Origin: Ruegeria sediminis | GTDB taxonomy: Bacteria > Pseudomonadota > Alphaproteobacteria > Rhodobacterales > Rhodobacteraceae | Direction: 5' to 3' | Assembly (NCBI RefSeq): GCF_005938215.1 | Contig: NZ_VCPD01000002.1 | Span: 62,001-126,000, forward strand | Length of the DNA stretch: 64,000 nt | In this document: in pieces, positions 22,328-31,621 of the stretch | How positions within the stretch are numbered: position 1 is the first letter of the stretch | Layout: each line of letters starts with the position of its first letter | The notes under the pieces: model-generated | Databases searched by the model: none | What the model was told of the DNA's origin: nothing | Seen by the model: the letters and a program-made list of their open reading frames with translations, nothing else | Translations under genes and position numbers: made by a program

Positions 22328-24731
22328 TGGCAAACACCCTTAACAGATCCGACGGCGGCAAACGGCGCAACCGCATTGCAGGAAGCGCCGCCGCGGCGGC
22401 AGCCGCGAGCAGCGTCAACCCCAACAGGCGCAACCAGTCGAGCGGGAATAGATGCATCGGCAGCCGCCAACCGAATGCCTCGACATTGATGATGGAAAGC
22501 AGAACCCAGGCCAGGATCAGGCCCAGAGGCAAGGCAAAAATAGCTGTCAGGGCAGCCAGCAGCACACTGCGCAGCAGTTCCAACCGCGCCAGTCGCGTCC
22601 GCGTCAGCCCCAGTGCCCAGACCGGCGCAATCTGCGGCAGCCGTTGGGTCCAAAGCGTCAGCAGGCTGGTCAGAATTGCAAAACCAGAGACGCCGAGCGT
22701 CAGGATGTTCAGGGCGGATGTGACAACGAATGTCTTCTCGAATACCGCCAGGGATTGCGCCTTGATCGCGGCCTGATGGATCACCGCTTGAGGTGGCATG
22801 TCGAACTGCTCGCGCAGCGCTTGCGCCAGTTCCGTGGCTTTTTCCGGGACGACCCGGATACCGAAACGCCGGTTCGGGGCCTCGGGAAAATGGGTGTCGA
22901 ACTGCTGCATTGAGACAAGAGCCTGACCTGTGGGGTTGCCGTAGTCCGAATAGACGCCGGCAATCTCCAGCGTCCAGTCGGGCGCGATGGTCAACCGGTC
23001 GCCGGTCCAGAGGCTGCCACGCCGCGCCAACTGCTCGTTTACCAGAACCGCGTTCCCCGCCGCGACGCGGACCCAGACATCGGGCGCGGCGTCGATCAAT
23101 GGCCAATTCTGGCGGTATGTTCGGTCGTCAATGATCCCGTAAAGAAAAAGTGGGCCGGTCTCATGCCAAAGCTCGGTGCGCCGGATCGGCAATACCGACT
23201 CCGAGCGAGGCCGAAGCCAATCGGCAATCTCGGCTCCTTGCTGGTCGTCCCTGGCCGTCACGTACAACTCGGAGGTCAGGCGCTGATCAAGCCAGCCGAT
23301 AAAAGTCAGGCGAAAGCTCGCGACCATTGTTCCGACGCCGATATTGGTCGCAAGCGCAAGAAGCAGCGCCATCAGCGCCAGCGAAAGCCCGGGCAACTGG
23401 GCGCGCATGTCCGCCCAGACCCACTGCGCAACCGGTCCACTTGCCCGCCTCTCGAATCGCGCAAGCAGAAAGGCGAGCGATGCGGGCAAAAGCAATGCGG
23501 CACCGACCAATATTCCGCTCAGCATCGCGAAACCGGCGAACAGGCCCTCTCCCAACAACGGCGTCGCGGCCCCCGCTGCGATCAGGCCAAATCCGCACAG
23601 AGCAGTCAGCCGCGCCGAACCGGGGCGGCCCCGCCAAGCCTGCAAGCCCGGCGCGGCCAACAGTGGCATTCGTGACAGGTGCCACAGCGTCTGGCTGCTG
23701 GCCAAAAGAGTTCCGCCTGCGGCCATCGCCAGTCCGGAGGCGATCCAGGCCGGGCGCAATACCAATTGCCCTTCGACGGGCGCACCGTAGAGCCCGCGCA
23801 GAGTGGCGGCCACGTCGGGCAAAAGCGCGCCTGCCAGGAAATAGCCCAGAACCAGTCCCATCGCACCGCCCAGCAATGCAATTAACGTCAGTTCCAAAAG
23901 AACGAGCCGGACCAGAAGGTTCAATGGAAGCCCCAGGGCCCGCAATGTTCTGAACATGCCGCGCCGCTGCGCCATGGCCAGTCCAACCGTGCCGTGAACG
24001 ATGAAAAGCCCGACGGCGAAGGACAGCAGTCCGAAAGCCATCAGGTTGAGGTGAAAGCTGTCGGTTAGTTGTGCAGTATCCATCGCCTCGGAAGGTGCAA
24101 CGCGCTCGAGTTCCGGCGCGAGTGCGTCCAGGGACGGCAGACCCATCGGTTGGACCGGCAAGACGACCAGACGGGAAATCTGACCGGGCTTTCCCAACAT
24201 CTTCTCGGCCACGCCGATATCGGTCAGGATCAGGTCGGGTGGGACCGCGTCGCTCTCGATGACCGGCGGTAGATCGGGGCGGCCTGCCAAAAAAGCCGAC
24301 AACTCCGGCCGTACGAAAAGCCGGCCCGGGGCGGTTAGCAACTCTGCCAGATCAGGCTGGGTTGCGCCATCTCTGGCCTCGGAAAAGGCAGGCAGGGCAG
24401 GGTAGGCCAGCACGTCTACCCCCATGACGCGTAGCGTTCGGTCCTCGGTTCTGTAAGGACCTTCAAGGACTGCCGCGACCTGCCAGCCGGCGCGCCGCAG
24501 CGTGACGTAAAGGTCGACGGGAATGAAGCCCCCTGGCATGTGCAATTCGTCGTTCTGACCGGCGGCCAGTTGTGCGCTAGCTCGGGCATAACTGGCGCGC
24601 GCCTCGGCGTTGATCGCCTGCACCGCCGACCAAAGGGCAGTAGCCAGCGCAATCCCGATCAACAACGTCCCGAGTTGGATCTTGTGCAGGCGCCAATGCG
24701 ACGCCAGCGCCTGGATGGCCGGGCCGATCAT
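22317..24731 (-). CDS. FtsX-like ABC permease (LolCE/MacB superfamily)
   Basis: 804 residues. An N-terminal helix (about 20-40) is followed by a large periplasmic domain, then two separated clusters of helices; the final helices resemble the FtsX domain (ILTLGVSGFAILTSLLTLW). This duplicated architecture fits 10-TM AttF/AttG-like exporters rather than four-TM MacB. It overlaps the ATPase gene by 4 nt (24728-24731) and the AttH-like gene by about 11 nt, so all three are tightly coupled. It probably extracts or transfers a hydrophobic compound at the inner membrane for the AttH partner. Confidence 0.85.
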   Translation of the reverse strand: MIGPAIQALASHWRLHKIQLGTLLIGIALATALWSAVQAINAEARASYARASAQLAAGQNDELHMPGGFIPVDLYVTLRRAGWQVAAVLEGPYRTEDRTLRVMGVDVLAYPALPAFSEARDGATQPDLAELLTAPGRLFVRPELSAFLAGRPDLPPVIESDAVPPDLILTDIGVAEKMLGKPGQISRLVVLPVQPMGLPSLDALAPELERVAPSEAMDTAQLTDSFHLNLMAFGLLSFAVGLFIVHGTVGLAMAQRRGMFRTLRALGLPLNLLVRLVLLELTLIALLGGAMGLVLGYFLAGALLPDVAATLRGLYGAPVEGQLVLRPAWIASGLAMAAGGTLLASSQTLWHLSRMPLLAAPGLQAWRGRPGSARLTALCGFGLIAAGAATPLLGEGLFAGFAMLSGILVGAALLLPASLAFLLARFERRASGPVAQWVWADMRAQLPGLSLALMALLLALATNIGVGTMVASFRLTFIGWLDQRLTSELYVTARDDQQGAEIADWLRPRSESVLPIRRTELWHETGPLFLYGIIDDRTYRQNWPLIDAAPDVWVRVAAGNAVLVNEQLARRGSLWTGDRLTIAPDWTLEIAGVYSDYGNPTGQALVSMQQFDTHFPEAPNRRFGIRVVPEKATELAQALREQFDMPPQAVIHQAAIKAQSLAVFEKTFVVTSALNILTLGVSGFAILTSLLTLWTQRLPQIAPVWALGLTRTRLARLELLRSVLLAALTAIFALPLGLILAWVLLSIINVEAFGWRLPMHLFPLDWLRLLGLTLLAAAAAAALPAMRLRRLPPSDLLRVFANER

Positions 24732-25375
24732 GTAATCCGTCCGCTGGCCAGATGGGCGCGCCGGTCCAGCCGGTTGGCGATATCGAGAGAATGTGTGACC
24801 AGCAGCAAGGCCGCGCCGGTATCTCGCACAAGATCCAGCATCAGGTCCAGAACCGCCGCGCTTGCTGTTTCATCAAGGTTTCCGGTTGGCTCATCCGCAA
24901 GCAGGAGTTTCGGCCGCGCTGCCATTGCGCGCCCGATCGCAACCCGCTGTTGCTGGCCGCCGGACAGGTATTCGGGATAACGATCCAGCAAGTCCGCAAG
25001 GCCAAGCCGTCGGGTCAGATCAGACAACCATCCCTTGTCCAGCCGTTCGCCGAGGCGTGCATGAAAGGACAGGTTCTGCGCGACGGTCAGTGACGGGATC
25101 AGGTTGAACTGCTGAAAGACCATCGCGACCCGATCCCGCCGCAATGCCGCCCGGCCAGGGTCATTCAGCGACGACAAGGCTTGTCCATCGACCGTGATCT
25201 CACCGCTTTCAAACGTGTCGAGCGCGCCCACCAGGTTAAGAAGCGTGCTTTTGCCGCTGCCGCTTTCCCCGGTCAGGGCCAGTGTCTGACCATGATCGAG
25301 TGCAAGAGACACGTCCTGCAGGACCGGCCTGCCACCGGGGTAGGTCTTTCGGACATGGTCGACTGTCAGGAGCAT
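24728..25375 (-). CDS. LolD/MacB-type ABC ATPase
   Basis: 215 residues. Walker A GESGSGKST, signature YLSGGQQQRVAIGRAM, Walker B LLLADEPTGNLDE and the H-loop THSLD are intact. The ADEPTGNLD form is typical of LolD/MacB/FtsE-type ATPases that energise FtsX-fold permeases by mechanotransmission rather than transport through the pore. It is the first gene of the three-gene minus-strand cassette. Confidence 0.92.
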   Translation of the reverse strand: MLLTVDHVRKTYPGGRPVLQDVSLALDHGQTLALTGESGSGKSTLLNLVGALDTFESGEITVDGQALSSLNDPGRAALRRDRVAMVFQQFNLIPSLTVAQNLSFHARLGERLDKGWLSDLTRRLGLADLLDRYPEYLSGGQQQRVAIGRAMAARPKLLLADEPTGNLDETASAAVLDLMLDLVRDTGAALLLVTHSLDIANRLDRRAHLASGRIT

Positions 25376-25563
25376 TCGGGTCTCCGCAATTGGTCAGTCA
25401 CAATGTGCAACCGGAAAGAGCACTGTCCAGACCCGAGGCCGGTTTGGAACCATTCGCCGCAGCGCATCGTTTTGGGCCGCGATCCGGGCCGGGGGTTGTT
25501 CCCCGTTTCACTTCCGTACATTCTGCACCCGATGGATTTCGCCAATAACGTGAGGCTTTACGC

Positions 25564-25998
25564 ATGACACTGTCGCAACAGGTTCTATGGGGCAGTGTCT
25601 ATCTTGGGCTCTGCTTTCTGGTCGAGATCATCATGCTGACCTGGTGCACCCTGGTTTTGCGCAACCTGTCACAGAAGTGGGTGCACAAGGGACAGGTCAT
25701 TCGGACCGCCGGTCCGGTCAGCCTCGCGTTGTTCTTTATCGTCATTACACACACGATTCAGGTCTGGATCTGGGCCGTGGTCTGGGTGGTGGGGGCAGTC
25801 CTGCCGGACTGGAACTCGGCTCTCTATTTCTCGCTGGTGACCTTCACCACCTTGGGCTACGGCGACATCGTTCTGGGTGACGAATTGCGGATCTTCGGGG
25901 CCTTTGCTTCGGTCACGGGGCTGCTGGCATTCGGGTTGTCCACGGCATACCTCGTCGCCTTGATGACCCGGGTCTTCGAAAACCGTTTACTCTCCTAG
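25564..25998 (+). CDS. Potassium-channel-type ion channel protein (Ion_trans_2)
   Basis: 144 residues. The selectivity filter TTLGYGD at 95-101 is canonical for K+ channels. A pore helix precedes it (SALYFSLVTF), and hydrophobic segments at about 8-30, 50-78 and 110-133 give the inner and outer helices plus one extra N-terminal helix. There is no RCK or cyclic-nucleotide domain, so it would be a minimal tetrameric channel without a ligand-gating module. Its stop overlaps the convergent cardiolipin synthase stop by 4 nt. Confidence 0.85.
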   Translation: MTLSQQVLWGSVYLGLCFLVEIIMLTWCTLVLRNLSQKWVHKGQVIRTAGPVSLALFFIVITHTIQVWIWAVVWVVGAVLPDWNSALYFSLVTFTTLGYGDIVLGDELRIFGAFASVTGLLAFGLSTAYLVALMTRVFENRLLS

Positions 25999-27407
25999 AG
26001 TATGGGCGAGAAGAGCCGCGCGATCGGGGCGCCAAAGCGTATGCGTGACGGTTGCTCGCGCAGAAGGCGCGTCAGCTCGGTGCTGGAAGCGAAATCGTCG
26101 CTCAGCATGGAGGCGATGGCTTCTGCCGCACGATCGTCGAAGAACAGCGCCATAGCTTCGAAGTTGAGGCGGAAGGAACGGTTGTCCAGGTTGGTTGTCC
26201 CGACTGCCGCAAGTGTATCGTCGACCACGAAAACCTTCTGATGCATGAATCCGGCGTCATAGCGGAACACACGTGCGCCGCATTTGCGAATTTCGTCGAA
26301 ATAAGAGAACGCCGCCAGCCAGGGGATCTTGTGGTCGATGACCTCGGGCACGAGGATGCGAACGTCCACTCCACGCAACGCGGCGTTTTGCAGGGCCGAC
26401 GTGATGTCGAGATCCGGCACGAAGTAGGGCGTTGCGATCCAGATTCTTTCCTTGGCCTCGGAAATCGCTGCAAAGAACATCATGGCGCCGGTTTCGGTCT
26501 GGTCACCGGGACCCGTGGCGACGATCAGCGCGTTCATGTCCTGTTCGGACACTTCACCCGTCCATTCGAGCAGGGCGATCAGGTCGTCACCGCATGCCCA
26601 GTGCCAGTCTTCGGTAAAGATCAGCTGCAACTGTTGGACGATTGGACCGTGCAGCCGCAGATGCGTGTCACGCCAAGGGCCAAAGGTCGGGTCCTGCCCC
26701 AGATACTCGACCCCGACATTGTGGCCGCCGATGAAACCGGTGTGGCCGTCCACGATCACAGTCTTGCGGTGGTTGCGGTAGTTGAGTTGAAACCGGTAGT
26801 TCGGGCCCCGCTTCTTTTTCGGATCCGCAACCTCGACCCCGGCCTGCCGCATGGTTTCCAGATAGGCTTTTGGCAGGCTGTAGCTGCCGACCGCATCGGT
26901 CAGAAAACGGACCCGAACCCCGCGCTTCACCGCGTCGATCAGTTTCTCCTGCAGTTCCAAGCCCAACTCATCGTCGCGAACGATGTAAAATTGGATGAGG
27001 ACATAGGTTTTTGCCGCGTCGATCGCATCGAAGATCGCCCTGAACGTCGCTTCGCCGTCGATCAAAAGGTCCGCGCCATTGCCGCGGCATACCGGAAGGT
27101 GCGCGATCTTCTCGAAGGGGCGCGGATTGATCCGCATGGTCTGTGCGTCCGCCTTGGCGATTTCCGCAAAGGTTTTGATCCCTTCGACGACCTGCTCGCT
27201 TTCGCGCCGCGCGATGCGGTAGCCACGAAAGCGGTGGTGGCCGAGAAACAGATACAAGGGCACCGCAAGATGAGGTGCCGACAACAGGAATACTGCCCAA
27301 CCAACCGCACCCTGCGGTGTTCTCGCCGTCTGTGCCGCGCGCAGGGAAAACAGGATCGCCAGCGAGTAGAAGGCGACGACGACGAGGGATAGAATGATGG
27401 TCCACAT
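25995..27407 (-). CDS. cls: Cardiolipin synthase (phospholipase D superfamily)
   Basis: 470 residues with two N-terminal transmembrane helices (about 3-22 and 33-56). Two HxKxxxxD catalytic motifs are present: HRKTVIVD and HQKVFVVD, each followed by the GG/GTxNxDNRS continuation. The enzyme condenses two phosphatidylglycerols to cardiolipin and glycerol at the inner membrane. Length and domain order match bacterial ClsA. The HAD phosphatase gene lies upstream on the same strand, 24 nt from the cls start. Confidence 0.93.
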   Translation of the reverse strand: MWTIILSLVVVAFYSLAILFSLRAAQTARTPQGAVGWAVFLLSAPHLAVPLYLFLGHHRFRGYRIARRESEQVVEGIKTFAEIAKADAQTMRINPRPFEKIAHLPVCRGNGADLLIDGEATFRAIFDAIDAAKTYVLIQFYIVRDDELGLELQEKLIDAVKRGVRVRFLTDAVGSYSLPKAYLETMRQAGVEVADPKKKRGPNYRFQLNYRNHRKTVIVDGHTGFIGGHNVGVEYLGQDPTFGPWRDTHLRLHGPIVQQLQLIFTEDWHWACGDDLIALLEWTGEVSEQDMNALIVATGPGDQTETGAMMFFAAISEAKERIWIATPYFVPDLDITSALQNAALRGVDVRILVPEVIDHKIPWLAAFSYFDEIRKCGARVFRYDAGFMHQKVFVVDDTLAAVGTTNLDNRSFRLNFEAMALFFDDRAAEAIASMLSDDFASSTELTRLLREQPSRIRFGAPIARLFSPIL

Positions 27408-27431
27408 GCGCGGTTCTGGCTGACGAAGCGG

Positions 27432-28403
27432 TTACTGCTTTCCAGTGTAGACGCGTGACCAGTCCTTCGCCATATCCACGATCAGCCAGCCCATGTCCGG
27501 GCCTTTGTCCAACCCGTCGACAAGGCGGCCGACATGGCTGTCGCGGTCATATGCCCACTCTCGTTGGGCGTCGGTGTGGTGAACGATAAGGCCCAGCCGC
27601 GGCCCGTCGCCTGCAGTCGACCATTCAAGCATTGCGAAGTCACCATCCGAATTGCCGCCGGCGATGATCGGGCGCTTGCCGATTGTGCGGTCGATGTTGA
27701 CGGGTTTGCCGGCTTTGTCGTCGACAAAGGCGATGCCGGGGGCCTTCACGATCGTGGGAACTCCTTCAACCTCGGTGTAGTCGCTGTTGCCATACGTGCC
27801 CAGGATCTGCTCGGGCGGAATGCCGTAGGCCCGCTCGGCAAAGACCCTCATGAAGTGGATGCCGCCGCCTGAGACGATGTAGGTTTTGAACTGCTCGTCG
27901 CGCAGGTAGCGAAGCAGTTCGACCATCGGTTGATAGGTCATCTTGTCGTAGGGCAGGCCGGTATCGGGGTGGCGCGCGGTTTCCAGCCAGGCCGCGACGG
28001 CGGTCTGAAAGTCATCGACGCTTGATCCTGAATGAGAGGCGTTCACGACTTCGATCAACGCCTCCTCGCCGCCTTGCACCACGGTTTGAAGATCGCCCTC
28101 GGCGGCCGCCTTGAGCGTATCGCTGGACAGGACCGACGGATCTTCCTTTGCCAGATCGGCCAAGCGGTCCAGTGCAAATATCAACTGAAAATAGACCGGC
28201 TGTTCGGCCCACAGCGTCCCGTCATTGTCGAAAACGGCGATGCGTTCGGAGGGAGTGACATAGTCGGACGAGGCGGGGTCGGTGACGGTCTCGACAAATG
28301 TCACGATCCGGTTCTTGGCCTCGGTGTCGTTCCAGGATGGCAGGGGGTCGGCCAATGCAGGGGCCGCGGCCAATAGAGTGCAGGAAACTAAAATATGACG
28401 CAT
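27432..28403 (-). CDS. Secreted HAD-superfamily phosphatase
   Basis: 323 residues from the ATG at 28401-28403; the open frame runs further upstream but that part is not coding-like, and MRHILVSCTLLAAAPALA is a clear signal peptide. HAD motif I is FDNDGT with Asp59 as the nucleophile, and the acid/base Asp61 is present. The acidic motif appears as GNSDGDFAML in the C-terminal third. It is a periplasmic phosphomonoesterase of unknown substrate. It lies between the sulfatase and cls genes on one strand, 85 nt behind the sulfatase. Confidence 0.85.
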   Translation of the reverse strand: MRHILVSCTLLAAAPALADPLPSWNDTEAKNRIVTFVETVTDPASSDYVTPSERIAVFDNDGTLWAEQPVYFQLIFALDRLADLAKEDPSVLSSDTLKAAAEGDLQTVVQGGEEALIEVVNASHSGSSVDDFQTAVAAWLETARHPDTGLPYDKMTYQPMVELLRYLRDEQFKTYIVSGGGIHFMRVFAERAYGIPPEQILGTYGNSDYTEVEGVPTIVKAPGIAFVDDKAGKPVNIDRTIGKRPIIAGGNSDGDFAMLEWSTAGDGPRLGLIVHHTDAQREWAYDRDSHVGRLVDGLDKGPDMGWLIVDMAKDWSRVYTGKQ

Positions 28404-28488
28404 GGTACAAAATCCTTGATAAATGGCAGGGCCCCTTCCGTGGAGCCCCGCCTGTTTCGAGCAAGTTCGTCCCGATCGGGAGGTGTGC

Positions 28489-30108
28489 CTACGGGTTACC
28501 CTGTGGCGACGAGAGCTGTTCCATAACCTTGTCCAGCGAGAAACTCGCCGCTTCCTGACGCGGCGGGTATTCTTGGAAAGTTGCCAGGAAGTTCCCGACG
28601 TATTGCTGCGCCGGCACCAGCATGTAGGCCCTGTCGAGCATCCAGTCATAGTAGGTATTCGATGTCCGGTAGCCACGTTCGTAGGGATCGCGCCGCAGGT
28701 TGAAGATCAGAGGTACCCGCAGTGGCGTCAGCGGCTCCATCCAGGCTCGGAAAGTGCCCCAGGCCTTCTGCTCGAGGAAGGTGATCTTCCAGTCGCCGAA
28801 GCGGAGCGCCGCAAGGTCGCCATCATCCGTGAAGTAGAAGATTTCCTTGCGCGGGCTTTCGGCCGCCTCGCCGGTCAGCAGCGGCAGGATGTTGTAGCCG
28901 TCGAGATGCACGCGGTAGTCGCGGCCTCCGCCGACCTCGGCCACGGTCACGCCTTCCAGAAGGTCCTCCTTGATCGTTTCGTTCCCGGCTGCAGCCAGGA
29001 ATGTCGGCAGCCAGTCCATGTGATGCACGATCTCGTTGGATACAGCGCCCTCGGCGATCTTTCCGGGCCAGCGCACCATGGCCGGTACGCGCCATGCGCC
29101 CTCCCATTGGGTGTTTTTCTCGCCCCAGAACGGGGTCATCGCGGCATCGGGCCATGTGTTCATGTGCGGCCCGTTGTCGGTCGAGTAGAACACGATGGTC
29201 TTGTCGGCGATGCCAAGCTCGTCAAGCAGATCGAGGAACTGGCCAATATGCATATCATGCTCGACCATGCCGGCCTGATATTCATCCAGATGCCTGCCGG
29301 CGATCTCATTGGCCTTCTGGCGCATTTCGTCGCGCACATGGGTCCGGAAGTGCATCCGGGTGCCCGACCACCAGACGAACCAGGGCGTTCCGGTCTCTTC
29401 CTGGCGCTTGATGAAATCGATGGCGGCCGCGACGGTCTCGTCATCCACGGTTTCCATCCGCTTTTTGGTCAGCGGGCCGGTATCTTCGATCTGTCCATCG
29501 GCCGAAGACTTGATGACGCCGCGCGGACCGAAAGCATCGCGAAACGTATTGCCGTCTGGCAGCACGAGGTCTCCGGGATAGTCTTCGTTCTCGGGCTCTT
29601 CTTCTGCGTTGAGGTGGTACAGGTTGCCGAAAAACTCGTCGAATCCGTGATTTGTCGGCAGATGTTCATCCCGGTCACCCAAGTGGTTCTTGCCGAACTG
29701 GCCCGTGGCATAGCCTTCGGCCTTGAGCAGGCCCGCGATGGTCGGATCTTCGACCTGCATGCCTTCTTTGGCGCCCGGCAGGCCGACCTTGGACAAGCCG
29801 GTGCGGAAGACCGACTGGCCCATGATGAAAGATGATCGCCCAGCGGTGCAGGACTGTTCGCCGTAATAGTCGGTGAACATCATTCCTTCGTCGGCGATCC
29901 GGTCAATGTTCGGCGTCTGGTATCCCATCATGCCCATCGTATAGGCCGAGATGTTGGACTGCCCCACATCGTCACCCCAAATGACGAGAATGTTGGGCTT
30001 TTCGTCCTGAGCCAGCGCGGGCAACGCGACGAGAGCCGCGAAGGACGCCGTGGCGATGCCGCGCAATGCGGATAGCCACCTATGTGTCTGTGGTTGTGAA
30101 AAGATCAT
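28489..30108 (-). CDS. Secreted sulfatase (formylglycine-dependent arylsulfatase family)
   Basis: 539 residues with a signal peptide ending ALPALAQ (about 34). Metal-binding DD is in IWGDDVGQ (residues 46-47). The formylglycine motif is Cys87-Thr-Ala-Gly-Arg91, the Cys-type site that an anaerobic or FGE-type enzyme converts to formylglycine; neither enzyme is encoded in this window. The second metal Asp-Asn is in YSTDNGPH. It cleaves sulfate esters in the periplasm, presumably from algal or glycan-derived compounds in a marine setting. No carbohydrate-active genes are adjacent. Confidence 0.9.
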   Translation of the reverse strand: MIFSQPQTHRWLSALRGIATASFAALVALPALAQDEKPNILVIWGDDVGQSNISAYTMGMMGYQTPNIDRIADEGMMFTDYYGEQSCTAGRSSFIMGQSVFRTGLSKVGLPGAKEGMQVEDPTIAGLLKAEGYATGQFGKNHLGDRDEHLPTNHGFDEFFGNLYHLNAEEEPENEDYPGDLVLPDGNTFRDAFGPRGVIKSSADGQIEDTGPLTKKRMETVDDETVAAAIDFIKRQEETGTPWFVWWSGTRMHFRTHVRDEMRQKANEIAGRHLDEYQAGMVEHDMHIGQFLDLLDELGIADKTIVFYSTDNGPHMNTWPDAAMTPFWGEKNTQWEGAWRVPAMVRWPGKIAEGAVSNEIVHHMDWLPTFLAAAGNETIKEDLLEGVTVAEVGGGRDYRVHLDGYNILPLLTGEAAESPRKEIFYFTDDGDLAALRFGDWKITFLEQKAWGTFRAWMEPLTPLRVPLIFNLRRDPYERGYRTSNTYYDWMLDRAYMLVPAQQYVGNFLATFQEYPPRQEAASFSLDKVMEQLSSPQGNP

Positions 30109-30357
30109 ATCTTACTCCCTGTGCCCTTCCACCTTGCAGGTGTATGGGCATTCAGTTCGACATTGGATGGCAGTACCTTTCGTGTCGGCACCACCTGCAA
30201 TTTCCTGATTCCATGTGTTAAATGGCATTATTTGGAATCAGACATCGACAGCCTAAGACAATTTTACATTCAAGAATATTAGTTTTGGTCGATATCTGGT
30301 TGCGGAGAGGTTCTTCGCTTGAATACAGCCTCAAGTTGCCGTGACGCGGCCGCGCCC

Positions 30358-31437
30358 TCAGTTTCTGTTCCCGTTGTCCTCGCCAAGGCTCCCGTCCAGG
30401 GACATCAGAATCGCAACGGGCCTCAGCGCGGGGACGTGGCTGAAGATGATGAGGATGCAGACCGTCAAGGGCACGCTGAGGAACGCGCCGATGATGCCCC
30501 AGACCGTAGTCCAGAAGGTCAGGGCGAGGATGACCAGAAAAGTGGACATGTTCAGGGACCGCCCAAGCATCGCCGGGTCAAGGAAATTGCCAATGAAGAA
30601 CTGCAGTGTTCCGCAGCCGAACACGATCACCAGAAACGGCACGATGGAGTCGAACTGCACGAGCGAGATCAGGGCAGGAAAGATCACCGCGATGATGGAC
30701 CCGATAGAGGGGATGAAATTCAGCGCAAACGTCAGAACCCCCCACGTCTCGGCATATTCCAGACCGAGCACGCGGAATACGCCATAGCTGATCAGCGCCG
30801 TCAGGGCGCTGATGAAGCTTTTTACGCCGATGTACCGCTGCAGGCTGACCGATATCGCGTCCATCACCGTGGACAGGTCAGCACCGATTTCCGGACTTGG
30901 TGCAGCCAGACGTATCTTGTTGCGAAAGGCCAAACGCTCGGCCATCAGGAAGGCGACGTAAAGGCTGATGAGCAGGAACTGGTTTAGCAGCGAGGTCGCA
31001 CTGCCCAGCGCCGCGCGGGCCACCATCGACAGGTCGATGCTGATCAGGTTGTCACGGATGAACTTGGTCACGTCGTTGCCGACCAGCCCCGTGATCTTTA
31101 GGACCGCGTTGTCGAATTGATCCTCGAAGGTGTTGATCTCGCGCACGAATTGCGTGGCCTGACTGCCAAGCACGTACATGATCATGAACAAGCCTGCCAG
31201 CACCACGATCACCCCGGCCAGGTTGGCGATCCAGACCGGAGCGTGCGTCACGGCGACGAACCGGTCGCTGACGGCGATGATCAGGACGTTGACCAGCAGG
31301 GCAATGGTAAGAGGGATCAGAAAGCTCGATCCGGCGTAGAGCGCAAGAACCGCCAACGTGCCGACGATCATGGTGTCGCGAGCCATGGGCAGGCTCAGTC
31401 GTGCGCGAGTTTCCCTTTGTTCGGAGTTCATGTTCAT
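30358..31437 (-). CDS. AI-2E family (PerM/YhhQ-like) membrane transporter
   Basis: 359 residues with about eight hydrophobic helices in the AI-2E arrangement: two pairs, a soluble central part, then a C-terminal group including FALNFIPSIGSIIAVIFPA and FWTTVWGIIGAFLSVPLTV, which are family hallmarks. Members have been linked to autoinducer-2 export or to Na+/H+ antiport; the substrate here is open. It is divergent from the BrkB-like gene with 184 bp between them, and it ends 249 bp before the sulfatase start. Confidence 0.88.
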   Translation of the reverse strand: MNMNSEQRETRARLSLPMARDTMIVGTLAVLALYAGSSFLIPLTIALLVNVLIIAVSDRFVAVTHAPVWIANLAGVIVVLAGLFMIMYVLGSQATQFVREINTFEDQFDNAVLKITGLVGNDVTKFIRDNLISIDLSMVARAALGSATSLLNQFLLISLYVAFLMAERLAFRNKIRLAAPSPEIGADLSTVMDAISVSLQRYIGVKSFISALTALISYGVFRVLGLEYAETWGVLTFALNFIPSIGSIIAVIFPALISLVQFDSIVPFLVIVFGCGTLQFFIGNFLDPAMLGRSLNMSTFLVILALTFWTTVWGIIGAFLSVPLTVCILIIFSHVPALRPVAILMSLDGSLGEDNGNRN

Positions 31438-31621
31438 ACAGCGGCTCGCGATCTGGCTCGGATGGCGTTCTCATCTTGGCCTGAAACATGGGACATGCGG
31501 TCAATCCTGCACAGGCCGAACGGTTTGTGCAATGGCGCCAGACGGTTAACTCGCGAAGAAATCCGCGGATAAGAGGCAGAGCGGGGTTCTGCCTGCGCCA
31601 AAGGCCGTCTAGGGTGACGGG

